Counted from the first letter of the stretch, positions 51,987 through 63,603 are shown. The stretch: 64,000 nt of DNA from Sipunculus nudus (GCA_026874595.1 CM049318.1:27432956-27496955), one strand, 5' to 3'. The notes: generated from the letters alone by a model not told the origin. Translations and numbers: made by a program.

Positions 51987-52294
51987 CAGGATTGTTCCTT
52001 GTCGCCAGCTGATCCAAAATGGCCTCTGACTGTTGCAGCTCAGGATGTTTTTAGTGTTTGCCTGAGCTACGATCCTCCCTTGTGCACCATCACGTATATC
52101 AGATTTATTGTTTTTGTATCCTCCCAGCACTATTTCATAAGGGAACACTGTTGCAGTGCTGAGTGATTCAAAGAGGCCAATGTGGGCGTCATTACACGCT
52201 CGCACAGTGAAAAAAATGAAGTCCTCTTTCACGATCTGGTAGTGGGCATTGGTGTAAGTATAGTATTCAGGTGTGCGTATTCTGGCCACTTGTC
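51987..52294 (-). CDS. Module M8, first exon
   Basis: Encodes ARIRTPEYYTYTNA, RACNDAHIGL, YEIVLGGYKN, KSDIRDGAQGR, ILSC and FWISWRQGTIL. It ends phase 0 at GTACCT immediately before the V-G-R-G turn. Its length (308) and intron position match M10 exactly. Confidence 0.92.
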
Positions 52295-52751
52295 CTGTAT
52301 ATTAAATAAAGTCACATTAGCATACAGCAACTAGGGATTTATCTAGGGCTTGACATTAACAGTTGACTGCCTACCCTGGACAAGTGGAAGATCCAGAAAA
52401 TAGTAAAAACACTAAAAGTCTACTCCTACTTGTCAAGTTAGGTCCAACAAAATCATTTGCTCAAAAGCCTGAATCTAAACCTATCTGTATTTAGCCATTT
52501 TCTCTCTTAGAGAAATGAAATCTTATTGATAATGCTTCAATATCTTGATTAACCTGTATTTAAGAGAAATATAATTATTAAACAAACTTTAAAAAACTTG
52601 CACATGGAATTTATTCGGAATCATAGGAATATATGTGTATTTTGAATGTTTCCTCATTTCTTCATTCTCACTCTAATTGATGCAATTAAAGTAGGATGTA
52701 TTTCATATATGGAGATAAAGCTTAATGATAAAGATTAATAGCTGTACGTAC

Positions 52752-52968
52752 CTGTGGCCAAGCCATATTTCCATTCCCCACGCTGGTTGTTTCCCGTCGT
52801 CATGGCGACCAGGTAAGCCGGTTTTGGTTGCTGGTCAGTATACTCCATAAATACGTTCTCTCCTGGACTGTCTCCTCGCCCAACCTGTATCACTGAACCA
52901 TCCCAGCTCACCCAGAACGGCCGACTCTCACGGCAGTCCAAGATACCGTTGGTCTCTTCCTCTACAAC
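52752..52968 (-). CDS. Module M7, second exon
   Basis: Encodes VVEEETNGILDC, FWVSWDGS, QVGRGDSPG and MTTGNNQRGEWKY. It starts phase 0 after TTTGTAAG and ends phase 1 at GTACGT. Confidence 0.9.
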
Positions 52969-53136
52969 CTTACAAACAGAAGTTTACATGGTTTTCATGA
53001 CGTATTCAAGCTCAGGCATAAAATACAATAATATATATGAACATACAATGAATATACAGAATAAAAAATGAAGTTAGAAATCATTTTTTTGTGGTGCAAC
53101 TGTAGTAGGTCAATTTCCTTGCAAGTAAAAACCAGA

Positions 53137-53835
53137 TACAGTAGAACGTCGAATATCTGAACACTACTTATTTGAAAAATCATTCATCCGAAATCAAAAA
53201 AAGAGAACCAAAATTTTGACTATTTATCCGAAATCTGAGCAATGACAAAAAATTCCAGAATAAAAATGGTATAAAAGATTGTCTGATTCAAAACAGAAGC
53301 AGCTTAATCAGCGGTGATACATATTGCCAACTGATTAGTGCACCCGAGTGTAGGCACTAGGTGTGAGAGCACTGGCACACCCGCCGGGGTTGTCCTAGCT
53401 TTAATCAGAATGCCCAGGCCGGGGTAATTAACCTGTACAAACAAAATGTTACAACAGACCACAACTGATTAGCCGAGAGTATTTTGTAGGTGTGATATAC
53501 TTATCATGGCAGCCACGCGTGACATGACGTAGGTATGATACAGATTGTTTCCAGCGCAGGGCTGTTCACCAATAATTATATTATTACATAATAATGTGTT
53601 CCATATGAAAAATTTATTAAACCAATCGAAAATGTTATAATATATTGTCAAACATTTATCAGGGGCTAGCTTCATCAATTTAAGTCAGTCATTATCTGGT
53701 AATGTCCCAAACTCGGCGGTAGACCTAATCACGGTGATTCCCAGAGCAATTTCAAGAAATCGTTCATCCGAACAAAATACTTGACCCCCCCCCCCCCCCC
53801 CCCCGGGGCTTTTGGATCAACGACGCTCTACTGTA
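53137..53835. mobile_element. pogo/Tc1-like MITE, 699 bp
   Basis: Ends TACAGTAGAACGTCG (53137-53151) and CGACGCTCTACTGTA (53821-53835) form an inverted repeat with one mismatch and TA at each border. The subterminal TCATCCGAA phrases also appear at both ends. It contains a 20-base C run (53785-53804). No transposase. Confidence 0.8.
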
Positions 53836-54492
53836 TGTTGTATCTATAGTATCATCTGTTTGATTTCTCTTTCTATATTAAGACCTAAAACATTCCTTAC
53901 TGGATATTTTTTTCCAAATTTCATTCAAGTTAGTATATACTATGATTATCTTTCCTTCACTTTAGTGATATTGATAAAGGTCCCTGATACTGCTGTTATA
54001 CAAGAAAAAGATTGCCAGATAGCCCTTATAGTGCAATAAGAGATCAGAATGTGTACACCAGACTTGAGAACATCAGTCAGATCCATAAAAATATCAAATG
54101 TGCCACAGACACTGGGAATAAAATATTGAGTCTATTCTCAAACATACAGATAAAGAATATGTATGTGGAACTGTGCACACTTGCATGAAGAGTACAAGAC
54201 TGAATCAAACCATAAAATTGTGCATATGCATAACTCAATTTTAGTCAATTTTCCATGACCATTTGTAAATACTAGGGTGATCAAGCAAGAGCCTGCACTA
54301 TTAAACAAAATCAATGACCAGTGCTCATTCACAAAAAAAAAAATTGATACCAAAGCAGGAACAGGGATTCCATATGACAATTGTACTTTTAAGTGTGGCA
54401 TTGGTTCCAAATGTCAGGAATATTTTTCTTCATGACTGTGGATACAAGCACAGGCTATGTTTAATAGAAGCAACACAGATGACCTTCCTCAC

Positions 54493-54722
54493 CTCAACCT
54501 TTTGACCTTGGTCATTCATCCTGTTTATGTGGCTGTGCGTGTTGCCATCTACACCAATCGTCACCTCATAATTGTAATTAGTCCAATTTGATATTTGTGT
54601 TCCAAGCGCTAGACGGACATCAGAACAAGCCATGACCCTGAACCGATGGTACCCTGATGGGATTGTTGTCATGGTTTCTTCAAATCTTCCTGTACCGGAT
54701 GATGTCACTGTGAACCTCTTAT
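54493..54722 (-). CDS. Module M7, first exon
   Basis: Encodes RFRVMACSDVRLAL and NYEVTIGVDGNTHSHINR, ending phase 0 at GTGAGG after KVE. Acceptor TTTACCAG, phase 1 start. It carries an N-W-T sequon in the loop before the Y-E-V strand. Confidence 0.9.
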
Positions 54723-55543
54723 CTGGTAAAGAATAGATAAAAATACTTATATAAAAAATATAAAATATATATCAAATTACACAGGAACACGGAGGTGAAC
54801 TTTACAAACTGCCAAAAACAAAGATGAAAATTTTATGATTCTAACTGTAAGGCTGTAAAAAAAAAAGAAATCCACCTTGTTTTCACACTTATATTGGAAA
54901 GGAGGGTTGTAAATTATTTTGTGTTGTACCAGTAAAATGTATTTGCAAGAAACATATGAATAAAGAAGTCTATAACCTCTGTTTTTATCTGGTGAAGAAT
55001 TTTCACTGTTTTAAAAGGTCACATTATTGAATGAGTGCTTTTTCGAAAATGTAAAGTTTTGAGATTATGCATCATTCACAATGAGCATAGACACAGTGCA
55101 CCTTAAAAGAACCATAATATTATATATTATGATAATGATACACAAAGAAACAACATTAAGGCAAGGTCTGTAACGATACATTATATCACAACACTATGCA
55201 TATTGAAATACTTTGTTCACAGCATGATATCTGATATCAGGCATATATTATTTTATACTCCATGCCAATTCTATTCCATATTTATAGAAATATACCCAAA
55301 CTTCTCTCTTGAAATTTGATTTCCAAGCCATAAACAATTTGTCAATAAGATGCAACTCCCCTTGTTTTGACTAGTGATGTTTCACCAAACATGCCTGACA
55401 TGATGATGAAAGACTGTAATCAAATACTGCTAAGGTAATTTTCTTCAGATGATCAAAAATTGCTGATAAATCGCATTATACTTTGTATTGTAATGCATCA
55501 GTGAACCAGTTTACCACTATAGCCCTATTTATACCCCCCTCTT

Positions 55544-55565
55544 CCCCCCCCCCCCCCCCCCCCCC
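55544..55565. repeat. 22-base C tract (G tract on coding strand)
   Basis: An uninterrupted C run, 16 bases inside the intron after the M6 donor. Shorter C runs occur at 1769-1783, 19072-19087 and 53785-53804. Confidence 0.95.
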
Positions 55566-55581
55566 GTAACAAAGCATTTAC

Positions 55582-56022
55582 CTTCAACTTCAGTGAATTC
55601 CCATGTTCCTTCACTCTGTGAACTCGTTGAGAACGACAATGAATCCACAGACCTGGCATTCTGGTCTTCATACTCAGCGATAATTTCCGTGCCAGGAACC
55701 GGGCCGTTACCGAGCTGGATATGTCCGTCATTCCAGCTCAGCCAGAACCATTGTGAACGATCACAGTTGAGGATGTTACGAGTGTCAATGACCGTGTTCC
55801 ATGTGTTGATGTCTACATCACGTCTTATGCGAGTCTTCTGGTTGTTGTCAGAACCAATGACGATTTCGTATGAGGTGTACCTAGTGACGCCTGGGTACTG
55901 TGACAAGGCAATCTTTGCATCCTGGCATGCTTTGACCTTGAAGGCCATTTCGTGAAAGTGATGGCTGAACCACAGTTGTCGGTAACTGTCTGTCCTGGAT
56001 GTGTTGGATGTTAGACTGCGCA
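55582..56022 (-). CDS. Module M6, single-exon Methyltransf_FA domain
   Basis: A complete phase 1-1 exon: KACQDAKIAL, YEIVIGSDNNQKTRIRR, ILNC, FWLSW, QLGNG and GTWEFTEVEG. The acceptor is GATTTTAG and the donor GTAAAT. The donor is followed 16 bases into the intron by a 22-base G tract on the coding strand (55544-55565). Confidence 0.93.
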
Positions 56023-56461
56023 CTAAAATCAAAGACAGTAACATACAAAACATTTATTAAAGTGCCTCATAATCAAAAAGTGATTATTTATTGACTAGTT
56101 GTCAACAATTTTGTGCTGAAACACTTTAAATCAAACTACGTTAATTATAATTTTATAAGTTTACCTTAAAAATTCTTTGTAGCTGATTATGTGAATAAGA
56201 CTTTTTTTTACAAATGAATACTAATACTACTAATAATTATAATAATTATAATTATAAAAACTGCTCCTATATTAATAACTAAATATTAATAATACTTATA
56301 TAAATTATCATATAATTAAAAAAAATTATCATATAAGTAATATTAAAAACAATAATTTTATTTCTGATAATATTACAACTACTATTTCTAATTATAAAAA
56401 TAATGATAATACTAAAATAACATTAAACAATGATAATGGCAGACATCACAGATGATCTCAC

Positions 56462-56665
56462 CTTCTGTATCCTCAAGAATCCACTCTGCTCCCCCGACAG
56501 CAGCGGAGGTCCTGAGTGACACGGCTCGTACTCCGTGATTCCTGGACGGCCGAAATGCAAGTATTCTGTTGGTGTGAACGCTTTCTCGTCCGACCTCGAT
56601 AAGTACGTTACCTGGCTCACCAAAGCTGATCCAGAACCGACGTGGCTCATGGCAGCTCAGGATCT
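56462..56665 (-). CDS. Module M5, third of three exons
   Basis: Encodes ILSCHEPRRFWISF, IEVGRESV and a closing AEWILEDTE. The acceptor TTTACAG lies after a T-run and starts phase 1; the donor GTGAGA ends phase 1. The usual F-W-I-S-W reads FWISF here, and the V-G-R-G turn reads VGRE. Confidence 0.88.
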
Positions 56666-57079
56666 CTGTAAATTTTTTTTTTTTTTAAATATAAACAGAT
56701 TATAAATATACAGAATGTGGGATATCAGGATGAAACAACAATTTACCAATATGATGATCTTTTGGTAGTGAATATTAAAAGTATAATATTATAGCCACAC
56801 AATGAAGAAAAATACATATCTTAATGCTGGAAAGGACAATGAATATATCCAACTATCTTATTTAATATTTTTGTTGACTATCATTACAATATATTTTTTT
56901 TAATGTAACCTGATGTAAAACTTTGTCAAATGTGATCTGATTAATAAGAACCATAAGAGTAAATGAGCAAAGGGATGATATTTTTTGTTACATTTATCAT
57001 TACATGATAAAGGATATAGGACTTAATAGTAATATATTATGCTTTCTGCAATACTTAACTAAATATAACAGTTACATAC

Positions 57080-57176
57080 GTGGTGTTTGTGCTGTGACTG
57101 CATCAGCCCCATCTACTGACTCCCTGATGCTGGTGATCGTGTTGCCCTGGTTACCGATCACAACCTCATACGTGTC
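57080..57176 (-). CDS. Module M5, second of three exons
   Basis: A 97-bp exon encoding DTYEVVIGNQGNTITSIR through TAQTP. It starts phase 0 after CTTCAG and ends phase 1 at GTATGT. It is short because this module alone is cut by two introns. The split codon at its end becomes Gln before I-L-S-C. Confidence 0.87.
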
Positions 57177-57269
57177 CTGAAGATGCAACAATAATTATCA
57201 TTATTATTTTTACAGTTAATTATGAGGACTTTACTTGCTTACAATTATTATAATAATTATAAGATCTAT

Positions 57270-57900
57270 GAACATGTAAGATTTCAGGCCGATACAGCAA
57301 ACAACTCCTCAGGAAAGGCTATCCATGTATTCTATGAAAACGGGAAGGTAGGTGGTTCCACCTGTCTTGTCCACAAGAAAACACTCCGAGATGGATGAAC
57401 ATGCCAAATTTCAGACCAATAAATTAGACCACTCCTGAGATATAAGCAATATTCACCCAAGGTTAAAAAAGCATTGATGAATGCCACTCAAGAACGGTTG
57501 CAAATGGCGCCTCAATTCTTAAGTACCAGATGGAGGTATCCAAGATCTATGGACATGCATAATTTCTTCACTAAGATGAACAGATGGCAAATGCATGGAT
57601 GGATTCCACGTGAAAATGATTGTAGGTGGCACCACCAGTCTCGCATACAAGATGAAGAGAAATAAGGTCTATGGGCATGCAAAATATAGCTCAATATATT
57701 GAGCATGTACTGAGATATGAGCTTTTGTCCTAAAGACAGGCATTGTTAGGCACAACTACATAGAAGAGCGAATAACTGTGACAGGTTTTCAAAGATTGGT
57801 CCAGAGGAGTTCTCTGGAAATAAAAGCTGCGGCGGGGGGAAATCCGGTCAAAAACATAGTATCCACAAAACTTTGTTATTGTGAATACAATTATAGATGA
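57270..57900 (+). repeat. Decayed GGTGG-ACC element
   Basis: GGTGGTTCCACC near 57351, AATGGCGCC near 57504 and GGTGGCACCACC near 57625, with ACATGC-AAATTTCAG phrases between. The right end CACAAAACTTTGTTATTGTG resembles the GTATCCGC family end. It lies between the first two exons of M5. Confidence 0.58.
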
Positions 57901-58078
57901 TTCTGTAAACAGCAGCACAGCAATTAATAAGGCAGATTTAATGCAACTGAATGCTGCAAGGCCAATTTTCATGCCAACAGAAATATGTTAAATTTAAGTA
58001 GAGTTAGAGAGGAAATGATATTAAAGATTTACTGGAGCCCAGCTGGCTGGGTGGTGGTGTAATTTAATTTTGTCTTAC

Positions 58079-58224
58079 CCTGTTGGTTCTGAATGCCAAA
58101 GAGGACAGTGCAATGCGTGCTTCTCCACAGGCTTTGACCTCAAACTCCAGGTAATGCCGGCGTACCTGTATGCTGTTTTTAGTGTAATCATCAGTACTGG
58201 AGGTGAACATCGTGAAAACATCAC
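58079..58224 (-). CDS. Module M5, first of three exons
   Basis: Encodes the opening strands (DVFTMFTSS ... EFEVKACGEARIAL) and stops at FRTNR in phase 0, earlier than in any other module. The acceptor is CTTTCAG and the donor GTAAGA. It joins 57080-57176, whose first residues supply the DTYEVVIG strand. Confidence 0.88.
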
Positions 58225-58688
58225 CTGAAAGTATATGGTAAATTAATAAGTCCAACATGCCAAAGTGTCTCAGAAGAAATCTGCTTTACTCGATTTGTTA
58301 ACAACCTGGTTATATTTCTTAAGAATGGAAAAGTGGTGAATTTTTTTTAAAACAGTCACTTTGTAATCAACTGAGATGAAACATATTAATCCTGCACTGG
58401 ATGTATGTAGTTTTCTCCACTGAAAACACATTATTTATGACTGTAAAATGGTTAGATGTGATGAAACATGATGAAATGTTGATGTCTATTTACTCCTACA
58501 TACTGTGACATGAAATATATTGTTAGCAATATTTTCCACTGTATGTAATATAGACTCTTCACAAGAGGAAAGAAATAAATCAACGAAAGACCATACTATA
58601 TAATAAAAATTTGATTAATATTAATGAAATGCCCATCACTTTTTTGTCAATCTTTTTCAATTCACTGAAAACTTTCACTCATACTGAC

Positions 58689-58929
58689 CCTCAAAGTTTC
58701 TGAACTCCCAAGCACCAGCCTTATTACTGGATGTGGAAACACTGATAAAGTTGGTGTCACGTGGTCGGGGTGTTGGTGGAGTTCGCAGGACGACGTCATC
58801 TCCAACTTCTCGTCCCGTTCCAAGTATGAGCTGATCCCTTGTCCATTGGAGCCAGAAGAATCGGATCTTGTTACAATCCAGGATTTCGTTGGTGTCTGTA
58901 CTGGCCCAGACCTCACCGGTACCAAGAGT
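58689..58929 (-). CDS. Module M4, second exon
   Basis: This encodes the C-terminal half: EILDCNKIRFFWLQW, ILGTGREVG, then STSSNKAGAWEF. It starts phase 0 after CCTACAG and ends phase 1 at GTCAGT. The usual D-P-N-P turn is replaced by a Pro-rich TPPTPRP stretch. Confidence 0.92.
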
Positions 58930-59435
58930 CTGTAGGAGTGACCAAAAACGGTCAAATAATATTAGCAAGTAGAACTGCTAATTTACAAATACCTGAAAGA
59001 CACTGTTTCATCAGGGCAGTTGTGCTAACATGTTACAAATGTATATAACAGTCTCTAAGTTCTAATTTTTGGAATGGAGACAAACACCACAGACTTATTT
59101 TTTTATCATGTTTTGGTATGCTTATTAGCAACAATAAAAATATTCTGAAACCTTCCATAGCATTTCAGAATGTAAAATATTTTATTAATATATAAAAATA
59201 AAGGACAATTTTCACTTTTCACAATCATCTCAGGTTCATATTTTAAAGCTTAATCATTCAGCTTTAGCTAATAATATACTTTGATCTTATATTCTTCAGA
59301 AGACTGCTAATATTTTTAAACTTAATAAAAATTTCAAAGCATTTTGTAAATTGAAAATATATGGTGGCGCAATACAAATCTTTGGACACAGAATGTGCTA
59401 AATGGATTTTAAATTATAGGACAAAAAAAGGTTAC

Positions 59436-59650
59436 CCTTCTTTCGATGCGAGTTTGCTTGTTGTCATTGTCCCCGATTATGACCTCCCAGGCATCATTCA
59501 TGTCATCACGAACATCATTTAGCATGAGACGAGCGTGTGAGCAAGCCTTCAGACCAAAGACTATTTTCTCATATCCTGTTACCTGTACCAAAGCTTGTGT
59601 ATAGTCTGGGTTGGCATTCCTCTCTGATGTTGTCACCTGAAGCAGCCTCC
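59436..59650 (-). CDS. Module M4, first exon
   Basis: This is the N-terminal half of a module: KACSHARLML, WEVIIGDNDNKQTRIERR. The acceptor is TTCTTAG (phase 1 start) and the donor GTAACC follows Arg-Arg in phase 0. It joins in frame to 58689-58929. Confidence 0.92.
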
Positions 59651-60270
59651 CTAAGAAGAAACAAAAAAAATGTATAACATTTTTTTAGAATAGAAAACAC
59701 TGACAGAAAAGTTGGACAAATCCAAGTTTCCATACACCAAGGTTTTCACTTTGAAAAAAAATTAAATTTTGCTAAAACCTAGAGCAGATTGGCCAGAGAC
59801 AACCATATCTGCACTTGGTTCACATCTCATCCTGATTATAGTGAACCAATTTACTTAAGTCTTAAAGAAGTGGGTTCTGCAATATCTTTGCTATACAAAA
59901 GCCTAAAAGATTATTTAGGACAAAATGAGTTTGCTGTCCGCACTTGGTTCATAATCAAATTTACAGTGCTGCAGCACAAGCTATTTTGTGGGAAGGATTG
60001 GGTCTAAGGGTAGCTAACCTGACCTCAAGCACATAGCGATTGGTTTACCTGTATGGACTAGAAACCCATTTACAGTAAACAGACAAATGTAAACAGAACT
60101 ACTGTGACTTAAGTTCACCACAAGGTCGGTATAATACATAGTTAATGATCATCCAAGCTTAACATTAGTTATAATGTATCAATGGTCACTAAATGCCTGG
60201 AAAGAAATGGTTTGAGACATCATTCCTCTCTGTGTAATGGATAAACAGGCGTTTCCAAAATATGTCTCAC

Positions 60271-60714
60271 CATAGTGTCTGAGTAACTGGAATCGTCCAA
60301 CTGCATCTTCCTTGGTTGTCATGGAAACAGCATGGACTGAGAAGAACTCTATATCTGTTAAGGCCACTATGCTCTGGACACCCACAACAGCACCCTGTCC
60401 GACTTCGATCCTGCCAGCGATCCACTGGATCCAAAATGTCCTTGGTGTGGAGCAGGACAAGACAGCTGGTGACGGGACCTGACGAGAGATCGGGTTGGGA
60501 GCTGTGCGAGAAATAGACGTAGCCTGGTTGTTGTTCTCTCCGATAGCGATGATGTAACTGTCTGAGGCTGAGGTTCTTGGGTCTTGCTGCAATGCTATGT
60601 GGGCTGCTTTACATGATGTGACAGTAAACACGATGAAGTCACCGTCCGTGATGAGAGTGGCATACCCGAAATCATTGTCAGACTTGGTGTTGGTTGCAAC
60701 TGTGTACATGTCAT
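60271..60714 (-). CDS. Module M3, single-exon Methyltransf_FA domain
   Basis: This divergent but complete module has SCKAAHIAL, SYIIAIGENNN, VLSC, FWIQW and EVGQG. The distal D-P-N-P turn is replaced by TDIEFF. It is phase 1 at both ends (acceptor ACTTACAG, donor GTGAGA), with both conserved cysteines present. Confidence 0.93.
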
Positions 60715-61260
60715 CTGTAAGTATAAGAAGCTGACAGTTAGAGCAGCTTCAAGACTAGATACAGATCTAGCAAACAGTAGAAGGTGCAAGAATGGAGAGG
60801 GAGCAAAATTCGACCTATTATTTAATAAGAGTAACCATAAAATTGTCATCAAGCAGCGCTTGAAGAGCAGCTATGGGCGGAGTCAGGTTGTTGAGTGTTC
60901 GTTAACTAGCACTTGGTTGGCTGCTAGTCACATCATAAGCACGATGGTTTTCAGCAGACACTGACCTGCCACCTGGTGTCTAAGTCTATCATAACTGGTC
61001 ATACCAGTCAGCGGATAAATCAGTAGCTTCATTGGAAGCACAAGATTTCTGTTGCCTCGGGAGCGTATCCATATTAAGGCTAATGTGTTAGCCTGATATT
61101 TAAATATAATGTATACTATTTGAAGGTAATGCTCCACACAGTTTCAAAAGTGCCTCCCTATATAAAAATGTATAATTTTTTAAGAGCTAGTATCTCCCAT
61201 AAATTAATTCATTTTGTAATTGTGAAACTGGCATATAAAATATATGAAAATAAAACTTAC

Positions 61261-61308
61261 TGGATGTGAGGTCTGGTGCAGGCACTGTAGGTGGTGGTGG
61301 AAATGCAG
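61261..61308 (-). CDS. Linker exon L2, proline-rich (48 bp)
   Basis: This phase 1-1 exon (acceptor TTTCAG, donor GTAAGT) encodes AFPPPPTVPAPDLTS. Together with L1 it makes a ~27-residue Pro/Thr-rich spacer between M2 and M3. The junction codon with M3 reads Asn. Such Pro/Thr/Ser linkers are typical O-glycosylated stalks, which is an inference here. Confidence 0.78.
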
Positions 61309-61661
61309 CTGAAATAGCATGAATATTCATTGAGCATTCATCCAATTAAAGTAGGTATTTGTGTGTATGTGTGTAAATAGGTATAAGCAATAAAAATCTA
61401 AATGCATATCAAATAAAGAGTCTCTCTATCATCAGGTATTTATTAATGTTTGTAAAGTTTAAAGTAAAGTTTAAAAATAACTGAAAAAAAAACACACAGA
61501 TGTAGAATAAATAATTTACCTAATATTTCTGTAAATTGTAATTTAATTGATTGATTTATACTCAAGGTTTGAATCTTTTGAACACAACAAATATTCCTGA
61601 TATTTAGATTAGGATCTACATGTATGTCCTTTTTTTTATCAAGGTATCATTACACACTAAC

Positions 61662-61694
61662 TTGTTGGTATTCCTGGAGGAGGAGGAGTGAAAA
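61662..61694 (-). CDS. Linker exon L1, proline-rich (33 bp)
   Basis: A phase 1-1 micro-exon with acceptor TTGCAG and donor GTTAGT. It encodes a Phe/Thr lead followed by four prolines and GIPT. Its frame joins M2 to L2 without a stop. A flexible extracellular hinge between M2 and M3 is the likely role; this is inferred from composition and from symmetric phases matching the neighbouring exons. Confidence 0.75.
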
Positions 61695-62181
61695 CTGCAA
61701 GATACAAAAAGAGATAAGTATGATACAATAAGATTACTCCTGTGCAAGACAAGATTTTGTGCATGACAAAAAATTCAATCAATTATATCTGTGCCTCACT
61801 GTGGCCATGAAAGTAGGCACTGGGAAAACACATTTATCTGTCTAAAACACCCTTGCACCACCCTAGTTTGCTTATTTTAGATTATTCTGCAATTCTAATA
61901 TTTTGATAATAAATTATCAATTGATTATTCAGAAGTTATATTTATTCTCATATAGAAGTAATATAATATTATGAAGCACATCAATTTTCTTAGCATGGCT
62001 GTTTAGAAAACATTTGTTCCATGAAAGTGGATATATTTAAACTTGATCATACGGATTCAGTCAACAACACTGGAACACAATAAAATACCCAGATTTTTTT
62101 ACTTTTCTAAGAATAAGGACATATATGGTCCTGTGATTAATTTTATTTAACAGAAAATGAAGCAGATACTTTGTGACTTAC

Positions 62182-62625
62182 ATCTTCTAGATCTGATGTT
62201 CCACAATCCTACTGCACCTTGGGCTGTCGCCATGCCGATAGCGTTAACAGTGTGGTGATTTGGATCCGTCCAGTTCATAAACGTATACATACCCGGCACC
62301 AAGCCCCGACCGACAGCAATGTTTGGAGCAGTCCAGCTTACCCAGAAATCTAGATACTGGTCACACTGCATAATATCGGGCGTGTCGACCTGAAGAACCT
62401 CATTACCATACCCAAAGGAGTTCCGGATAACAGAGCGCTGGTTATTCCATCCTCCGATCACAATCTCGTAAGCCTCATCACGCAGGTTTCCAGGTACTGA
62501 CGTCAGTGCCAGGTGGCCATCTTTACAGGCCTTTAGTGAGAACACAAACGAGTTGTGACCCACCGCACTCATCCAGTGTGTGTCGTAGGCGTGTACTCCC
62601 GGTGTCCGGATCATCCATGGGTCAC
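62182..62625 (-). CDS. Module M2, single-exon Methyltransf_FA domain
   Basis: A complete ~148-codon module lies in one exon: ACKDGHLAL, YEIVIGGWNNQRSVIR, IMQC, FWVSW, VGRG and WTDPNHH are all present. The exon is phase 1 at both ends (acceptor CTTCTAG, donor GTAAGT). It ends RSRR with a one-base overhang that reads into the proline-rich linker exons as Phe. Both conserved cysteines are present. Confidence 0.93.
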
Positions 62626-63603
62626 CTAGAAGTGAAATTGTACAGATGTTATTTATTATTGTTACAGGGTGCATATAAAAGCAGACCAAACTCTCTCACT
62701 AGTGAAACTTGCTTTTCTAGCGGAAAGGTTGGAAAGCCAGAAATGTGCACCACCATCATGGGTGGAATCCTAGATCAGCCAAATATTTTCCCCTGAGCCA
62801 ACTTTCTGTGTTGCATAATGACCATCAGTGTTGTGACAGTGTGACCTAACAGCCGCAAAACATCCTTCTTATCCGCATATCCGTACATCTGCATTCTACT
62901 GCCATTTTATGATATACCGGTAATGGTAAAGAAACTATTAAAACAGTAAATCCTTTAATCATAAATGATGTATTATGAGTTCTAAACAGGAATTCTACTT
63001 TCAAATGGAGTCATCTTAGTATTTTAAAGACACTGATCGATGAAATTTGCTTAATTTTGAAAATAAAGCATACTGCATGAATTGGTCAACATCTTAAAAA
63101 CACTTTATTATTTTGAATTATTATGTTTTTCATACAGCTGCCTCCCTGAGTATTCAGCTACTTTATCCTTACAAGCTTTTATGGGCACTTTTTTCCTACC
63201 TCATTTTTTTTAAATCACTGATTAAAATACATAAACTCAACAAAAATTTAACAAAATATTATCATTTTTAATTATGTCTTTCATACAACAACCTCCTTCA
63301 TTTATTAGGTAAAACCACTTTATCATATATGCTTTCAAGTGAACTTCAAGTTGTACCTCATTACCTCTAAATCACTGATTAAAAAAAAAGAGATTAAATA
63401 CAAAATGAATTTGGGTATTTGTTAATCTGTTTGTAATGCATAAATAAATATTGACAATGCAACCTTCTGGTGATATTAAAGAGACTAAAAGAAAAATTTA
63501 AATAAAACATCTGCGACTGTTGGACTGCATGTTTTAAATTTGAGCACTTTCCTGTTTTTCAGAGACTTCTCAGGTCTACACCTATACAATAGAAGGTACC
63601 AAC
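62626..63603. other. Intron between M1 and M2 with no recognised content
   Basis: About 980 bases, AT-rich, with two similar phrases (AAATCACTGATTAAA near 63212 and 63369) that suggest a local duplication of ~155 bases. No module or linker exon seen. Confidence 0.5.

Noticed and set aside
56423-56650. A 75-residue minus-strand frame beginning MSHVGSG.
   Set aside because: It is a shadow of the third M5 exon, which reads ILSCHEPRRFWISF in another frame.
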